Below are positions 21,785-30,152 of a stretch of 30,152 bases of DNA, in pieces. Numbering within the stretch: position 1 is the first letter of the stretch; every line of letters begins with the position of its first letter. The notes below the pieces were generated by a model. It was given only the letters and a program-made list of their open reading frames with translations. It did no database searches and was not told the origin of the DNA. Source of the stretch: an uncultured Eubacterium sp. (GTDB taxonomy: Bacteria > Bacillota > Clostridia > Lachnospirales > Lachnospiraceae); the NCBI GenBank assembly GCA_910584065.1, contig CAJTZN010000043.1, positions 1-30,152 of the forward strand, written 5' to 3'. The position numbers and the translations under genes were made by a program.

Positions 21785-23935
21785 ATGAAAACAGGAGTAA
21801 GAAAATTATTAGCGCTGGTATTGACAATTGCTGTATGTATGAGTAATATGGTAACTGTAAGTGCTAATGGAGGAACTGAAAACACTGACAATTCAGTAAA
21901 GATGAATTGGGAAGATGTTGCACAAGAAGATAATGATGAAGAAGATTACGATGATGAGGATATGGATTATGATGAAGAAGATGATTCAGAGGATTGCTCA
22001 GTAGACAATATGTTGGATATTGAATATCACATAACGGCTAAATGGGACAAACATTATAATGTAGATGTTACATTAAAAAACGTTTCTGATTCTATAATCG
22101 AAAATTGGGAAATATGTTTTGACTTAGAGGCTGAGATTGAAAATATATGGAATGCCACTATTACGGACCACGAAGATGATGAATATGTAATTAAAAATGC
22201 TGGGTGGAACCAAGATATCAAGGAAGGCGGCACCGTTACTTTTGGTATGACTATAAAGTGTGATAATGATTTGGAGTTTCCAACAAACTGCTATTTGACT
22301 AGAGAATTAGTCGAGGTCGAAAATGGTTATTCGATACAATATAAAGAAGATAGTCGATGGGATAATTTTGTGAATGGTCGAATTATTATCACAAATGAAA
22401 GCGACAAAGTGATTGAGGATTGGAAATTAGATGTTACTATAAACAATCTTGAGTCATTTGATAATTTGTGGAATGCAAAGTTAATATCAAATGATAAAAA
22501 AGGTTCTTTTAGTTTTAACAATGCAGAGTATAATCAAAATATACCAGCGGGCCAAAGTATTGAGTTTGGATTTATTGCAAAATGTTCGGGGGCCATTAAA
22601 ATTGTGGCGTCTACGTTATATGAAATGTCAGATAACTTCTATTATGACGATGGTAATTACATTAATAAAGATGATCTGAATGGTGAAGTGGTCTACAATT
22701 CAGAGGATTTTGATTCATATGAGGAGTATTTACAGTTTCTTCAGGAAAATAATATCAATCAATTTCCGGATATGACAACGAAAGAAAGATCTCGGAAAGT
22801 GGCGTCTAAACCTATAAAGCGTGATGCGCTTATCAATACTTATTTGCGGTTTTATAAAGAAAATGGAGAACTTATTCAAAATGCCGGAGAGGTAAAGGCA
22901 ACGCAAAGTTTTGTTTTTGATGATAATGGTGTATATAATATTTCTTCAAATAAACGCAATAAGAAAAAAGAAAATTGTTATCTGACATTAGGAAGTGAAA
23001 GCCCATTTGGATATGAGATAAAGCAGGATAAGTATTTAGAAATGTGTGATTTTGCACATGGGCAAACGTTTGAAAAACTGTCACTGGGTAAATCATCCGC
23101 AAAAAAATATTTTATGTTTTCAGGAAATTCTAATCAATATGAAATAAAAGGCAAAAAGCCGTTCACAAGATGGGCGACAGAAATTTGTTTTGTAAAATGT
23201 AACACAATAAATAAAGAATTAAAAAAGAATAAGGCCAAATTTCAATACAATACAAAAAAGAATGGGACAATAAGGAGGATTACCAGTATAAATTGCGCGA
23301 ATAAAGAAGGGAAAAGTCGAGGAATTGTAAAACGAGTTGATGGGGCACTCTCAGCCAATGCCAAAGTGTTGGTTATATGGTGCCAGATGGTAGATGGTGG
23401 AATTCAGGTGAGTTTATACGATACTGCATCTATTAAAAAGTTTATAACTAGAAAAAAAGGGACATTTTCTTTACAAAGCGATATGGCTCGAAAAGCCTGT
23501 ATAGCTTCTTATTATCAGGAGTCGGTGAAGGATAATGGAAATACTGCTGTCAGACCAAGTAATTCGTTTCAATCAATTGAAGTGAGTAATGTACTTGTTA
23601 AAGATAAAAAAACGGATCCAGATCAATATAATGTTTATATTTGTGGTGGAAACGAGCAAGAAAATAAAGAACTACAAGTTTCACGGTTTACCATAAAAAA
23701 AGGAAAAACTGGTATGTATAGCAAAAGAAGAATTATAGTAAACCCCAAAACGCGATCCGACGATAATTATGATATTGAAGAAAATAATAGAGAAATTGAA
23801 GGGTGTCATATTATTGGAAAGGATTTAGTATTATTGATCACCCATTCTAAAACAGAAGGACAGGAAATAAAGAAAGATTTACAGTACATATGTCGCATAA
23901 AGAAAGCAGATATAAATAAAGAAACAAAATATTAG
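21785..23935 (+). CDS. Secreted protein with tandem CBM2-like modules, unknown C-terminal domain
   Basis: This 716-residue exported protein has a signal peptide (about 1-28) followed by a very acidic stretch (about 48-70). Two repeats of a cellulose-binding-type beta-sandwich follow, at about 78-173 and 180-270. Each has the CBM2-like pattern of an Asn-rich strand, IENWEICFDL or IEDWKLDVTI, then IWNATI or LWNAKL, and a final wN..I..G.....FG strand. Residues about 330-716 are a beta-rich basic domain (starting near TYLRFYKENG) that I do not recognise. The gene is clearly more AT-rich than the housekeeping genes to the left, suggesting acquisition. AAAAGGAG lies before the ATG. The LRR protein gene follows after 30 bp, so the two form an operon, probably for surface attachment or substrate binding. 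Confidence 0.82.
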   Translation: MKTGVRKLLALVLTIAVCMSNMVTVSANGGTENTDNSVKMNWEDVAQEDNDEEDYDDEDMDYDEEDDSEDCSVDNMLDIEYHITAKWDKHYNVDVTLKNVSDSIIENWEICFDLEAEIENIWNATITDHEDDEYVIKNAGWNQDIKEGGTVTFGMTIKCDNDLEFPTNCYLTRELVEVENGYSIQYKEDSRWDNFVNGRIIITNESDKVIEDWKLDVTINNLESFDNLWNAKLISNDKKGSFSFNNAEYNQNIPAGQSIEFGFIAKCSGAIKIVASTLYEMSDNFYYDDGNYINKDDLNGEVVYNSEDFDSYEEYLQFLQENNINQFPDMTTKERSRKVASKPIKRDALINTYLRFYKENGELIQNAGEVKATQSFVFDDNGVYNISSNKRNKKKENCYLTLGSESPFGYEIKQDKYLEMCDFAHGQTFEKLSLGKSSAKKYFMFSGNSNQYEIKGKKPFTRWATEICFVKCNTINKELKKNKAKFQYNTKKNGTIRRITSINCANKEGKSRGIVKRVDGALSANAKVLVIWCQMVDGGIQVSLYDTASIKKFITRKKGTFSLQSDMARKACIASYYQESVKDNGNTAVRPSNSFQSIEVSNVLVKDKKTDPDQYNVYICGGNEQENKELQVSRFTIKKGKTGMYSKRRIIVNPKTRSDDNYDIEENNREIEGCHIIGKDLVLLITHSKTEGQEIKKDLQYICRIKKADINKETKY

Positions 23936-23965
23936 TGCGATCATACATCATAAAAGGAGTGCCCA

Positions 23966-25360
23966 ATGAAAATAAAGCGAATTGTTATAATGATAGCCGT
24001 TTTTTGTATCTTGTGTACACTTTTTATGATGTGTTTTTGGTTGCATGATACGAAGAAATGCGAGATGGAAGATAATGCCTATGTAGAACCGACTCCTGTT
24101 TCCGAAGAGGAAGGTATTACATTATCTGTTGTGGATAACAATACACTCGAAATAAAAGGTAACGGAAAACTGGACGTTCAAGGGTTCAGGATTGCTGCTT
24201 TTTCCATATCTTATGATGAGAGTAAGAAAATAAGAAGGATTGTTATAAGGGATGGTATTACGGAATTAGATATTAAAGATTGTCTAGGTGATGTGAACGC
24301 TCAGGAAACAGTAAAGGAAATTATAATAGCCGACAGCGTGAAGAAGATCGGGGAATCATGTTTTCGCGATTTGTACCAATTAACGACTGTTGATATGGGA
24401 AATGGCGTGCAGGAGATTGGGCCGTATGCTTTTGATTGCTGTAGTAGTCTGAGAGAGATAAAATTTTCAAATTCCTTGAGGACGATTCAGAAAGGCGCTT
24501 TTGAAGATTGTGAAGCACTGGAGCAGATTCATTTACCAGAGTCTTTGATTGAGATTGGAAAAGACTGCTTTTCAGAATGCCGTGCCTTGTCGAGGATTAC
24601 TTTGCCGGATTCGGTGGTGACAGTCAGAGAGGGTGCCTTTGATGAATGTTACGATTTGGAGGAAATGGTTCTTTCTGCTGATTTAGAGAAATGGGACGAG
24701 CCAGATTGGAATAAGTCATCCCTGAAAAGGATCATAAATCGCTCCGCACACATTTGGAAACTCGGTTCCGCCAGAGGGAAAAAGAGCTGGTATGTAAATG
24801 GAAAAAAGACAAAAAAGATCCATGCGGGTGAAACGGCCACTGCTAGAGGGAAAAAGTATTCAATTAAGTATCAACTGAACGGAGGGAAACTGATCGGAGA
24901 AATGCCGAAAACTTATCAATATGGGGAAATATGTCCCATTTCTGCTACCGTAGAAAAAGAAGGATATTATTGTGTCGGCTGGAATGATGAAAAACATGAA
25001 GTCTGGGTATTCTATCCAGATGGAATGTTTGTAGGAAGATACGATTCTGGCAATCTTGTATTATCACCCATGCTTATCCAATATAAGGTAGAGAATGTTT
25101 CCGGACGGGGTATAAAGATCACGCTTTCGGATGCGGGACTGTCGTATGTGCAGGAGTATTATGAGATTCGCTACTCAGAAAATGAAAATATGTCAGGGGC
25201 GAAACGAAAGATTATGGATGGCAGATCTATGATGCTCAAAGGCCTGACTAAAGGGAAACGCTATTATATAGAATTTCGCTGGGGGTCAAATGAGGGAAAT
25301 GAGGGAGAGCGGGAACCATTATCTTCATGGATGGGGAAAAAAAGTGTATTGTGTCAATGA
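23966..25360 (+). CDS. Surface protein with BspA-type leucine-rich repeats
   Basis: This is a 464-residue protein with an N-terminal membrane anchor or signal (about 7-28) and a short linker. About five LRR_5/BspA-type repeats of roughly 23 residues follow at about 110-235 (pattern I.LPDSV..IGEGAF..C..L..I, as in IGPYAFDCCSSLREI). Next is an InlB-B-like strand segment near 285-330 (YSIKYQLNGGKLIGEMP, ending in GW). The C-terminal part looks like a fibronectin-III-type domain (YEIRYSENENMSGAKR, then LTKGKRYYIEFRW). No sortase motif is seen. AAAGGAG lies before the ATG. It is AT-rich like its operon partner. Proteins of this kind bind host or polysaccharide surfaces; the ligand is unknown. Confidence 0.83.
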   Translation: MKIKRIVIMIAVFCILCTLFMMCFWLHDTKKCEMEDNAYVEPTPVSEEEGITLSVVDNNTLEIKGNGKLDVQGFRIAAFSISYDESKKIRRIVIRDGITELDIKDCLGDVNAQETVKEIIIADSVKKIGESCFRDLYQLTTVDMGNGVQEIGPYAFDCCSSLREIKFSNSLRTIQKGAFEDCEALEQIHLPESLIEIGKDCFSECRALSRITLPDSVVTVREGAFDECYDLEEMVLSADLEKWDEPDWNKSSLKRIINRSAHIWKLGSARGKKSWYVNGKKTKKIHAGETATARGKKYSIKYQLNGGKLIGEMPKTYQYGEICPISATVEKEGYYCVGWNDEKHEVWVFYPDGMFVGRYDSGNLVLSPMLIQYKVENVSGRGIKITLSDAGLSYVQEYYEIRYSENENMSGAKRKIMDGRSMMLKGLTKGKRYYIEFRWGSNEGNEGEREPLSSWMGKKSVLCQ

Positions 25361-25402
25361 AAAACGATTTTGCTTCTTAGAACTGCATAACAAAAAGACA
25401 GA

Positions 25403-25432
25403 TTGCCAAACTGTTTCATAAAGGAGTATAAT
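25403..25432 (+). promoter_or_regulatory. Promoter of the broken LytTR regulator
   Basis: TTGCCA (25403-25408), 18-bp spacer and TATAAT (25427-25432), about 30 bp before the regulator ATG. The promoter has survived although the gene is damaged. Confidence 0.6.
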
Positions 25433-25460
25433 AGTAAATGACTATGGAAGGAAATGGGGT

Positions 25461-25959
25461 ATGAGAATGAGTTTAGAGTTTAAAATAGCAGTTTGTGACG
25501 ATGAAAAATTTTTCAGAGAATAATTCACTGGAGGGATATAAAGTCAACGCCATGCGTTTTATCATAAAACAGGATCTGGAACATCCCTTGAGGGAGTGTT
25601 TGGATGCGGTTTTGCAGAGCAGGCGGGAGAGAGCGGTAACAATGAAGTTTGGTTTCGTTGGCGGAGAACGTAATATCATGCTTAAAGATTTTTTATATAT
25701 CGAGAACCGATCTCATCAATTGCGCTTTGTGGGAAAGGTGGAGGAATTATTTCTGAATAAGAAATTAAATACGGTAGAGGAACAATTGCGTCCTTACCAT
25801 TTTGCCAGAACCCATCAGAGTTATCTGGTAAATTTAGAATACGTAGATAAGCTGGCGAGTTACAAGGTGTATCTTTTCGATGGCAGTATTTTACCGGCTG
25901 CAAAGGGAAGGTATGTAGAACTGAGAAAAAATTATTTACTGTACAAGGAATTAATGTAG
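25461..25959 (+). pseudogene. LytTR-family response regulator with deleted receiver domain
   Basis: ATG 25461 (GGAAATGGGG upstream) starts a normal receiver N-terminus, MSLEFKIAVCDDEKFFRE, then meets TAA at 25521. The rest of the gene continues in the +1 frame, from NSLEGYKVNAMRF (end of the receiver) into an intact-looking LytTR DNA-binding domain (IMLKDFLYIENRSHQLRF, then LRPYHFARTHQSYLVNLEYV) up to 25959. About 80 receiver residues, including the phospho-acceptor Asp, are missing and the join is out of frame. An internal ORF from 25495 could give a 154-residue LytTR-only protein, but it has no ribosome binding site. Such regulators normally pair with GHKL kinases like the remnant at 21.2 kb. 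Confidence 0.82.
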
Positions 25960-26038
25960 CATACAAAAATTTTATAAACTGGAATAGATGATTGGAGGAA
26001 AGGTCACAAAAAAATCACAATAAGGTACCTGATTGATC

Positions 26039-26068
26039 AAAGTATGAACACAGGCTGTTCATACTTTT
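26039..26068 (+). terminator. Rho-independent terminator after the LytTR remnant
   Basis: AAAGTATGAACA (26039-26050), loop CAGGC and TGTTCATACTTT (26056-26067) form a perfect 12-bp stem, followed by a T-rich stretch (TTGTTATATATTTC). Confidence 0.85.
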
Positions 26069-26113
26069 GTTATATATTTCTTTATTATAAAAACGAAGAC
26101 AGGAGGTAACAGC

Positions 26114-26347
26114 GTGATAAATTTTCTTGGAAGAGGGCTGGGGAGAAGCATCCGCCATAAGGTACTTATCATAGTGATTGCTGTACTGGTTGTGATAGCG
26201 GCGGGCATTTTTCTTTTTGTACGTATGAAAAAGCCAAAAGAGAGGACATTTGCTTCGGGAAAGCAAAATACGGTAGAGCTGACGAAAATGGATCTGACAA
26301 ACTCGGTCAGTGCCACGGGTACGATCGAGAGTGTGAGCACAAAGTAA
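26114..26347 (+). pseudogene. N-terminal piece of a broken HlyD/MacA-type membrane-fusion protein
   Basis: A GTG start at 26114 with AGGAGG 7 bp upstream opens a 77-residue frame. It has a membrane anchor (about residues 17-36, VLIIVIAVLVVIAAGIFLFV) followed by the start of the fusion-protein barrel (LTNSVSATGTIESVSTK), and stops at TAA 26345-26347. In intact MacA-like proteins this segment leads directly into the lipoyl half-motif, which is absent. The remainder of the protein is found in another frame immediately downstream, so this is the front end of a disrupted gene rather than a complete small protein. Confidence 0.75.
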
Positions 26348-27467
26348 CTATCAGTCACAGAAGTCCCGTCTTGCCAAATCGGTGGCGGAGGCAAAGAAAA
26401 ATTACCAGTCAGCAAAGAAGGAGGCAAAGAAAGAAACAAAAGGGATCACGACAACATCACAGGCAGAGAAGGAAACGGCGCAGACGCAGGCACAGTCTTC
26501 TTTGGAACAGTTAAAGTCAGCTTATGAGCAGGCGGTTTCCGAGCAGGAAAATACGAATAAGCAGAATCAGTCAGAGATACAGTCTGCCAAAGAATCTGTT
26601 ACAACGACGGAGAGTAATAACAAAAAGTCTATTCGGGAAGCGGAAAAGAAAGTAGAGGATGCCAGGGAAACGTTAGAAAAGTGTTCGGTTACAGCACCGA
26701 TCAGTGGTACCGTGACAGCAGTCGGTGTAGAGAAGGGCGATATTTATTCAGGCGGTAATCTGTTCGAGATCAGCGATTGTGCGGATCTGCAGATTTCTAC
26801 ATCCATAGGGGAATATGATATTTCCCAAATAAAAAAGGGACAGAAGGCTGCAATCCTGACAGATGCTACGGGGGACAATGAGTTGGAAGGAGAGATCACC
26901 TATGTGGCGGTTTCTACGGGAAGCAGTTCACTCAGTACGAGCAGCAGCGGTAATGCCGGTGGTTCCTCCGTGTCGTCCAGTATGGGTACATCTGCTTCGT
27001 CCAGTTCGGACAGCGGGTATACGGTGAAGATTAAGATCACTGATGTCAACGAAAACCTGCGTATCGGTATGACGGCGAAATGCAGTATTATTTTAAATGA
27101 GGCAGAGGATGTCTATGCCGTGCCATATGATGCCGTGAACCAAAACGAAGAGGGAAAACAGGTCATTTATGTGGACGACAGTGCGGGGAAAAAAGAAGTG
27201 GAAGTGGAAAAGGGAATGGAGAGTGACTATTACGTAGAAATCAGTGGCGAAAAGCTCCAGGAGGGAATGAAGGTGATCATCCCGTCAGATGCAGCAGAGA
27301 CAGATGGCGCCCCGGAAGAGGAAAAGGATTTTGGAGATGCGGATTTTCCGGATATGGGAAACATGTCGCAGGGTAAGGGCGGCGGTCCCGGAAACGGAGC
27401 GCCTTCCGGAAACTTTAGCGGCGGCTCCGGCGGCGGAGGATTTGGCGGCGGCAGGCCGGGGATGTAG
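26346..27467 (+). pseudogene. C-terminal piece of the same membrane-fusion protein
   Basis: From about 26346 the +1 frame (GTG 26382 inside it) codes some 370 residues. First comes the second coiled-coil arm (QSQKSRLAKSVAEAKKNYQ, then A-E-T-Q-rich helix). Next are the second lipoyl half-motif and barrel (CSVTAPISGTVTAVGVEKGD), a Ser/Gly-rich loop, and the membrane-proximal domain (YAVPYDAVNQNEEGKQVIYV). It ends in a Gly-rich tail (GGPGNGAPSGNF...). The first lipoyl half and the first coiled-coil arm are missing between the two pieces, and the frames do not match. This points to an internal deletion plus frameshift. The piece has no signal or anchor of its own. Its TAG stop lies in the ribosome binding site of the ABC gene, so it was part of that operon. 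Confidence 0.78.
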
Positions 27468-27477
27468 GAGGTGTCTC

Positions 27478-28278
27478 ATGGGAAAAAAACAGGCAGGAAA
27501 TGTTAAGAGACCGGCGGCCCCGAAGCAGGCGCAGGCTGGGGGGAGGCCGGCGGTCCCGGAACAGTTGCTGGATGACAAGCCAGTTGTGATCGATCTGCAG
27601 GGAATCATCAAACGTTTTTATGTGGGACAGCCAAATGAACTGGAAATCCTGCATGGGATCGATCTGCAGGTAAGGGAGGGAGAGTTCCTGTCCATCGTGG
27701 GGGAATCCGGTTCGGGAAAGTCTACGCTGATGAATATTATCGGCGCCCTGGATCGTCCGACGGAAGGAGGGTATCTGCTGGACGGGATCGATGTATGCCG
27801 TTCCAAGGATAAACGGTTATCTGAAATCCGCAATAAAAAAATAGGGTTCGTGTTTCAGACATACAATCTGATTGCCCGCTCGACGGCGCTCAGTAATGTA
27901 GAACTGCCGATGCTGTACGGGGCGGTGCCGGGAAAAGAGAGGACTGCGCGTGCAAAGGATCTTTTAAGGCTGGTCGGTATGGAGGATCGTACGACACATC
28001 GTCCGGAGGAATTGTCAGGGGGACAGAAGCAGCGGGTAGCGATCGCCCGGGCCGTGGCAAATGACCCGTCGATCATTCTCGCAGATGAGCCGACGGGGGC
28101 CTTAGACTCAGAAACCGGAAGGCGGATCATGGATATTTTCCACCGCCTGCACCGTGAGCAGGGGAAGACGGTTGTTTTGATCACACACTCGCGCGAACTC
28201 GCAGAAGAGACAGAACGGATCGTGACATTAAAAGACGGTAGGATTACCGGGGAGAGAAAGGGGAGGCTGTCATGCTGA
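27478..28278 (+). CDS. MacB-type ABC transporter ATP-binding protein
   Basis: This 266-residue ATPase energises the following permease. It has Walker A GESGSGKST, Q-loop FVFQTYNLI, signature LSGGQKQR, Walker B IILADEPTGALD and the switch His in LITHSRE. All are intact and typical of the LolD/MacB/FtsE class. A Pro/Ala-rich extension of about 38 residues (MGKKQAGNVKRPAAPKQ...) precedes the ABC domain, which is longer than usual. The start at 27478 is fixed by TAGGAGG 6 bp upstream; longer in-frame starts overlap the fusion-protein gene. Its end overlaps the permease start by 7 bp. Substrate unknown: this class often exports peptides, antibiotics or lipids. Confidence 0.94.
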   Translation: MGKKQAGNVKRPAAPKQAQAGGRPAVPEQLLDDKPVVIDLQGIIKRFYVGQPNELEILHGIDLQVREGEFLSIVGESGSGKSTLMNIIGALDRPTEGGYLLDGIDVCRSKDKRLSEIRNKKIGFVFQTYNLIARSTALSNVELPMLYGAVPGKERTARAKDLLRLVGMEDRTTHRPEELSGGQKQRVAIARAVANDPSIILADEPTGALDSETGRRIMDIFHRLHREQGKTVVLITHSRELAEETERIVTLKDGRITGERKGRLSC

Positions 28279-29567
28279 TATGGGAAAATATAAGGCTGGC
28301 GCTCAGCGGCCTCCTGGGAAATAAAATGCGTTCCCTGCTGACCATGCTTGGGATCATTATCGGAATCGGGTCGGTCATCGCTATTATGACGGTAAGTTCG
28401 TCGCTGACCGCGTCTATTGCGGATACGTTTGCTGGCATGGGGGCCAATAATATTACGATTGGCCTTAAACAGCAGTCCGAGGAATCGGAAACGCGCAAAA
28501 ATGGCATGAGGTTTGGAACATCCAACCGTTTTATCTCATTAGAGGAAGAGGACCGGCTCACCGATGAGATGGTGGAGCAGGTAAAGAAAGATTACGAGAC
28601 GTTGGTAGACGAAGTCGCGCTGGAGGAATCCCTGGGGAGCGGTTCGGTGAAAGCGGGGGAGGACAGCGCCAATGTTTCCCTGTCCGGAATCAACACGGGG
28701 TATTTTTCCACAAATGAACTGACACTTCTCGCCGGACGCTATCTGACGGATGAGGATGTGGAAGGAAACAAAGGCGTGATCATGGTTTCGGATCGGGTAG
28801 TGGAGCACATGTTTGACGGGGATCATGCTTCCGCCCTGAACCAGAAGATCAACATTGATATAAACGGCGTCTATTACAGTTTTTACATCGTGGGAATATA
28901 CGAATATGATGAGGATTCGAATTCTTTTTCCTCGGATTCGGAAGAAGATGTTACGACGGCCGCGTATATACCGGTTACGACAGGGAAGGAACGGCTGCAC
29001 ACGGATGATGGCTATGAGAGGTTTACGGTTGTTACCAGTTCGTCGGTGGAGAACGTGACAGAACTTGCGGAGGATCTCGAGCAGTATATGAACGGGAAGT
29101 ATTATGCGGGAAATGAGGATTATCAGGTCAGTACGACAACAATGAGTACGATTACGAATTCCATGAATGATATGATCGGAACGGTAACGATCGCGATCGC
29201 GTTCATAGCCGGTATTTCGCTCCTTGTCGGGGGGATCGGGGTCATGAACATCATGCTTGTATCCATTACGGAGAGGACCAGGGAGATTGGGACGAGAAAG
29301 GCGCTGGGGGCGAAAAACAGCTCGATCCGTCTGCAGTTTATCATAGAGGCCGTGACACTCTGCCTGATCGGAGGGGTTCTCGGGATCCTGCGGGGCTTTG
29401 CGCTGGGGGCAGCGGCCGCTTCCTTTTTGGGATATGCGGCGGCGGCGCCGACGGCTGCCATTATCGGTTCAGTCCTATTTTCCATGATGATCGGAGTGTT
29501 CTTTGGTTATTATCCGGCAAATAAGGCGGCGAAGATGAACCCGATCGAAGCGCTCCGCTATGAATAG
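28272..29567 (+). CDS. MacB/FtsX-type ABC transporter permease
   Basis: This 431-residue permease has the MacB layout. A first membrane helix lies near residues 15-40 (RSLLTMLGIIIGIGSVIAI). A large extracellular MacB_PCD domain follows (about 45-300). Three C-terminal membrane helices form the FtsX domain, with the conserved GGIGVMNIMLVSITERTREI loop and RKALGAK. Translation is coupled to the ATPase gene by an ATGCTGA overlap. Such permeases normally work with the membrane-fusion protein encoded upstream, which is broken here, so the transporter may be impaired, may use another fusion protein, or may function without one. Confidence 0.93.
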   Translation: MLIWENIRLALSGLLGNKMRSLLTMLGIIIGIGSVIAIMTVSSSLTASIADTFAGMGANNITIGLKQQSEESETRKNGMRFGTSNRFISLEEEDRLTDEMVEQVKKDYETLVDEVALEESLGSGSVKAGEDSANVSLSGINTGYFSTNELTLLAGRYLTDEDVEGNKGVIMVSDRVVEHMFDGDHASALNQKINIDINGVYYSFYIVGIYEYDEDSNSFSSDSEEDVTTAAYIPVTTGKERLHTDDGYERFTVVTSSSVENVTELAEDLEQYMNGKYYAGNEDYQVSTTTMSTITNSMNDMIGTVTIAIAFIAGISLLVGGIGVMNIMLVSITERTREIGTRKALGAKNSSIRLQFIIEAVTLCLIGGVLGILRGFALGAAAASFLGYAAAAPTAAIIGSVLFSMMIGVFFGYYPANKAAKMNPIEALRYE

Positions 29568-29601
29568 AAAAGGGGGCTGCTGCCAAGCAGTCCTCTTTTT
29601 T
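29568..29601 (+). terminator. Rho-independent terminator of the ABC operon
   Basis: AAAAGGGGGCTGCT (29568-29581), loop GCCA, AGCAGTCCTCTTTT (29586-29599) with two G-T pairs, followed by further T residues. It starts directly after the permease stop. Confidence 0.88.
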
Positions 29602-29653
29602 CGAGCATACTTGCAGCCGGCACAATACTTGACCCAGCCGGCAGAAAATATGC

Positions 29654-29682
29654 TTGCAATGGTTGTAAAAGGATGTTATTCT
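29654..29682 (+). promoter_or_regulatory. Possible promoter upstream of the acetyltransferase remnant
   Basis: TTGCAA (29654-29659), 17-bp spacer and TATTCT (29677-29682). A direct repeat CAGCCGGCA occurs twice just before (near 29613 and 29636). It may be the promoter of the original gene. Confidence 0.4.
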
Positions 29683-29789
29683 ATTTTTTGATATTGGTGG
29701 TGCCGATCCTGTTTGCTTGTTTCTTTGTGATGAATGAACAATACTGCTTTAGGTCTTGGCTGCTGCTGGTTTTTGTTAGAAAATGAAAA

Positions 29790-30137
29790 TTGAGATTTGT
29801 GGGGAAAAATATATGCGGTGAAACTGGAATTGTTGGTTTTTTTACACTAAGGAATCCTGATGAATCTTTGGATGAATTACGCTTTGGATTTGTTATTATA
29901 AATCCTCACAAGAGAGGAAAAGGCTATGGAAAAGCTATGCTCCAGTTAGGTCTAAAATTTGCATTTGAAATATATGGAGCAAAAAAAGTATCATTGGGTG
30001 TTTTTGAGAATAATCTTCCAGCTTATTACTGTTATAAGGCAGTCGGTTTTAGCGACGTAGTTCTTGATACAACAGAAAGATATTGTATTCTGGGTGAGGA
30101 ATGGAAGTGCAAAGAATTGATTATGGAAAATAGATAG
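29790..30137 (+). pseudogene. 5'-truncated GNAT (RimL-like) N-acetyltransferase
   Basis: The frame codes about 115 residues of the C-terminal two thirds of a RimJ/RimL-type acetyltransferase. Present are the middle strands (GIVGFFTLRNPDESLDELRF), the acetyl-CoA loop (HKRGKGYGKAML) and the C-terminal AYYCYKAVGF. The N-terminal 60 or so residues are missing. The only possible starts are TTG 29790 or GTG 29799, without a ribosome binding site, right after an in-frame TGA. I read it as a truncated gene, although a short active form cannot be excluded. Its substrate is unknown. It is AT-rich like the surface-protein genes. Confidence 0.65.
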
Positions 30138-30152
30138 ATTCCAGTTTATAGA

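Noticed and set aside
27289..27477. Longer start for the ABC ATPase gene
   Set aside because: It overlaps the fusion-protein reading frame, and TAGGAGG points to ATG 27478.
29673..29786. 37-codon hydrophobic ORF before the acetyltransferase remnant
   Set aside because: Its ATG lies upstream of the best -10 element and has no spaced ribosome binding site; it does not resemble the missing acetyltransferase N-terminus.

Overview
The window looks like chromosomal DNA of an anaerobic, spore-forming Firmicute, most likely a Lachnospiraceae-type Clostridium. The evidence is dipicolinate synthase genes, a GerA/SpoVAF-type germination protein, a large Bacillus/Clostridium-type SRP RNA, an oxygen-sensitive [FeFe]-hydrogenase-type protein, and strong AGGAGG ribosome binding sites with TTGACA/TATAAT promoters. 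Genus is not determined. All family names are from reading the sequence; no search was run.

Layout. 1-3.8 kb, minus strand: asparagine synthase (asnB) and the mother-cell dipicolinate synthase pair dpaA-dpaB, with a 22-bp tandem repeat running out of the end of dpaB. 3.8-4.1 kb: SRP RNA behind a near-consensus promoter. 4.2-8.5 kb: an unusual two-gene unit, a cyclic-nucleotide-binding-fold protein with an altered pocket, then a helical-repeat protein with a PEV-rich linker ending in what looks like a dead CbbX/SpoVK-type AAA+ domain. 8.5-10.5 kb: flavin reductase and murA. 10.6-15.3 kb: a MoxR ATPase / DUF58 / membrane transglutaminase module whose transglutaminase lacks the catalytic Cys. 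15.3-17.0 kb, minus strand: a 50-residue protein and a germination protein. 17.2-19.2 kb: a soluble H-cluster protein fused to a chemoreceptor signalling domain, a candidate H2-sensing chemoreceptor. 19.4-21.1 kb: a secreted GH30 glucuronoxylanase with a ricin-B module.

From about 21.1 kb the window becomes an accessory, partly decayed region. It holds a remnant GHKL sensor kinase, a 20-bp direct repeat that looks like a LytTR-regulator site followed by a 28-codon ORF, and two AT-rich surface-protein genes (tandem CBM2-like modules; leucine-rich repeats). These are followed by a LytTR response regulator missing most of its receiver domain, a split membrane-fusion protein in front of an intact MacB-like ABC transporter, and a 5'-truncated acetyltransferase. 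The region reads as a former quorum-sensing or peptide-export locus under erosion.

The most interesting candidates are the CNBD / pseudo-AAA+ operon, the hydrogenase-chemoreceptor fusion, the Cys-less transglutaminase, and the LytTR-site-linked small ORF.
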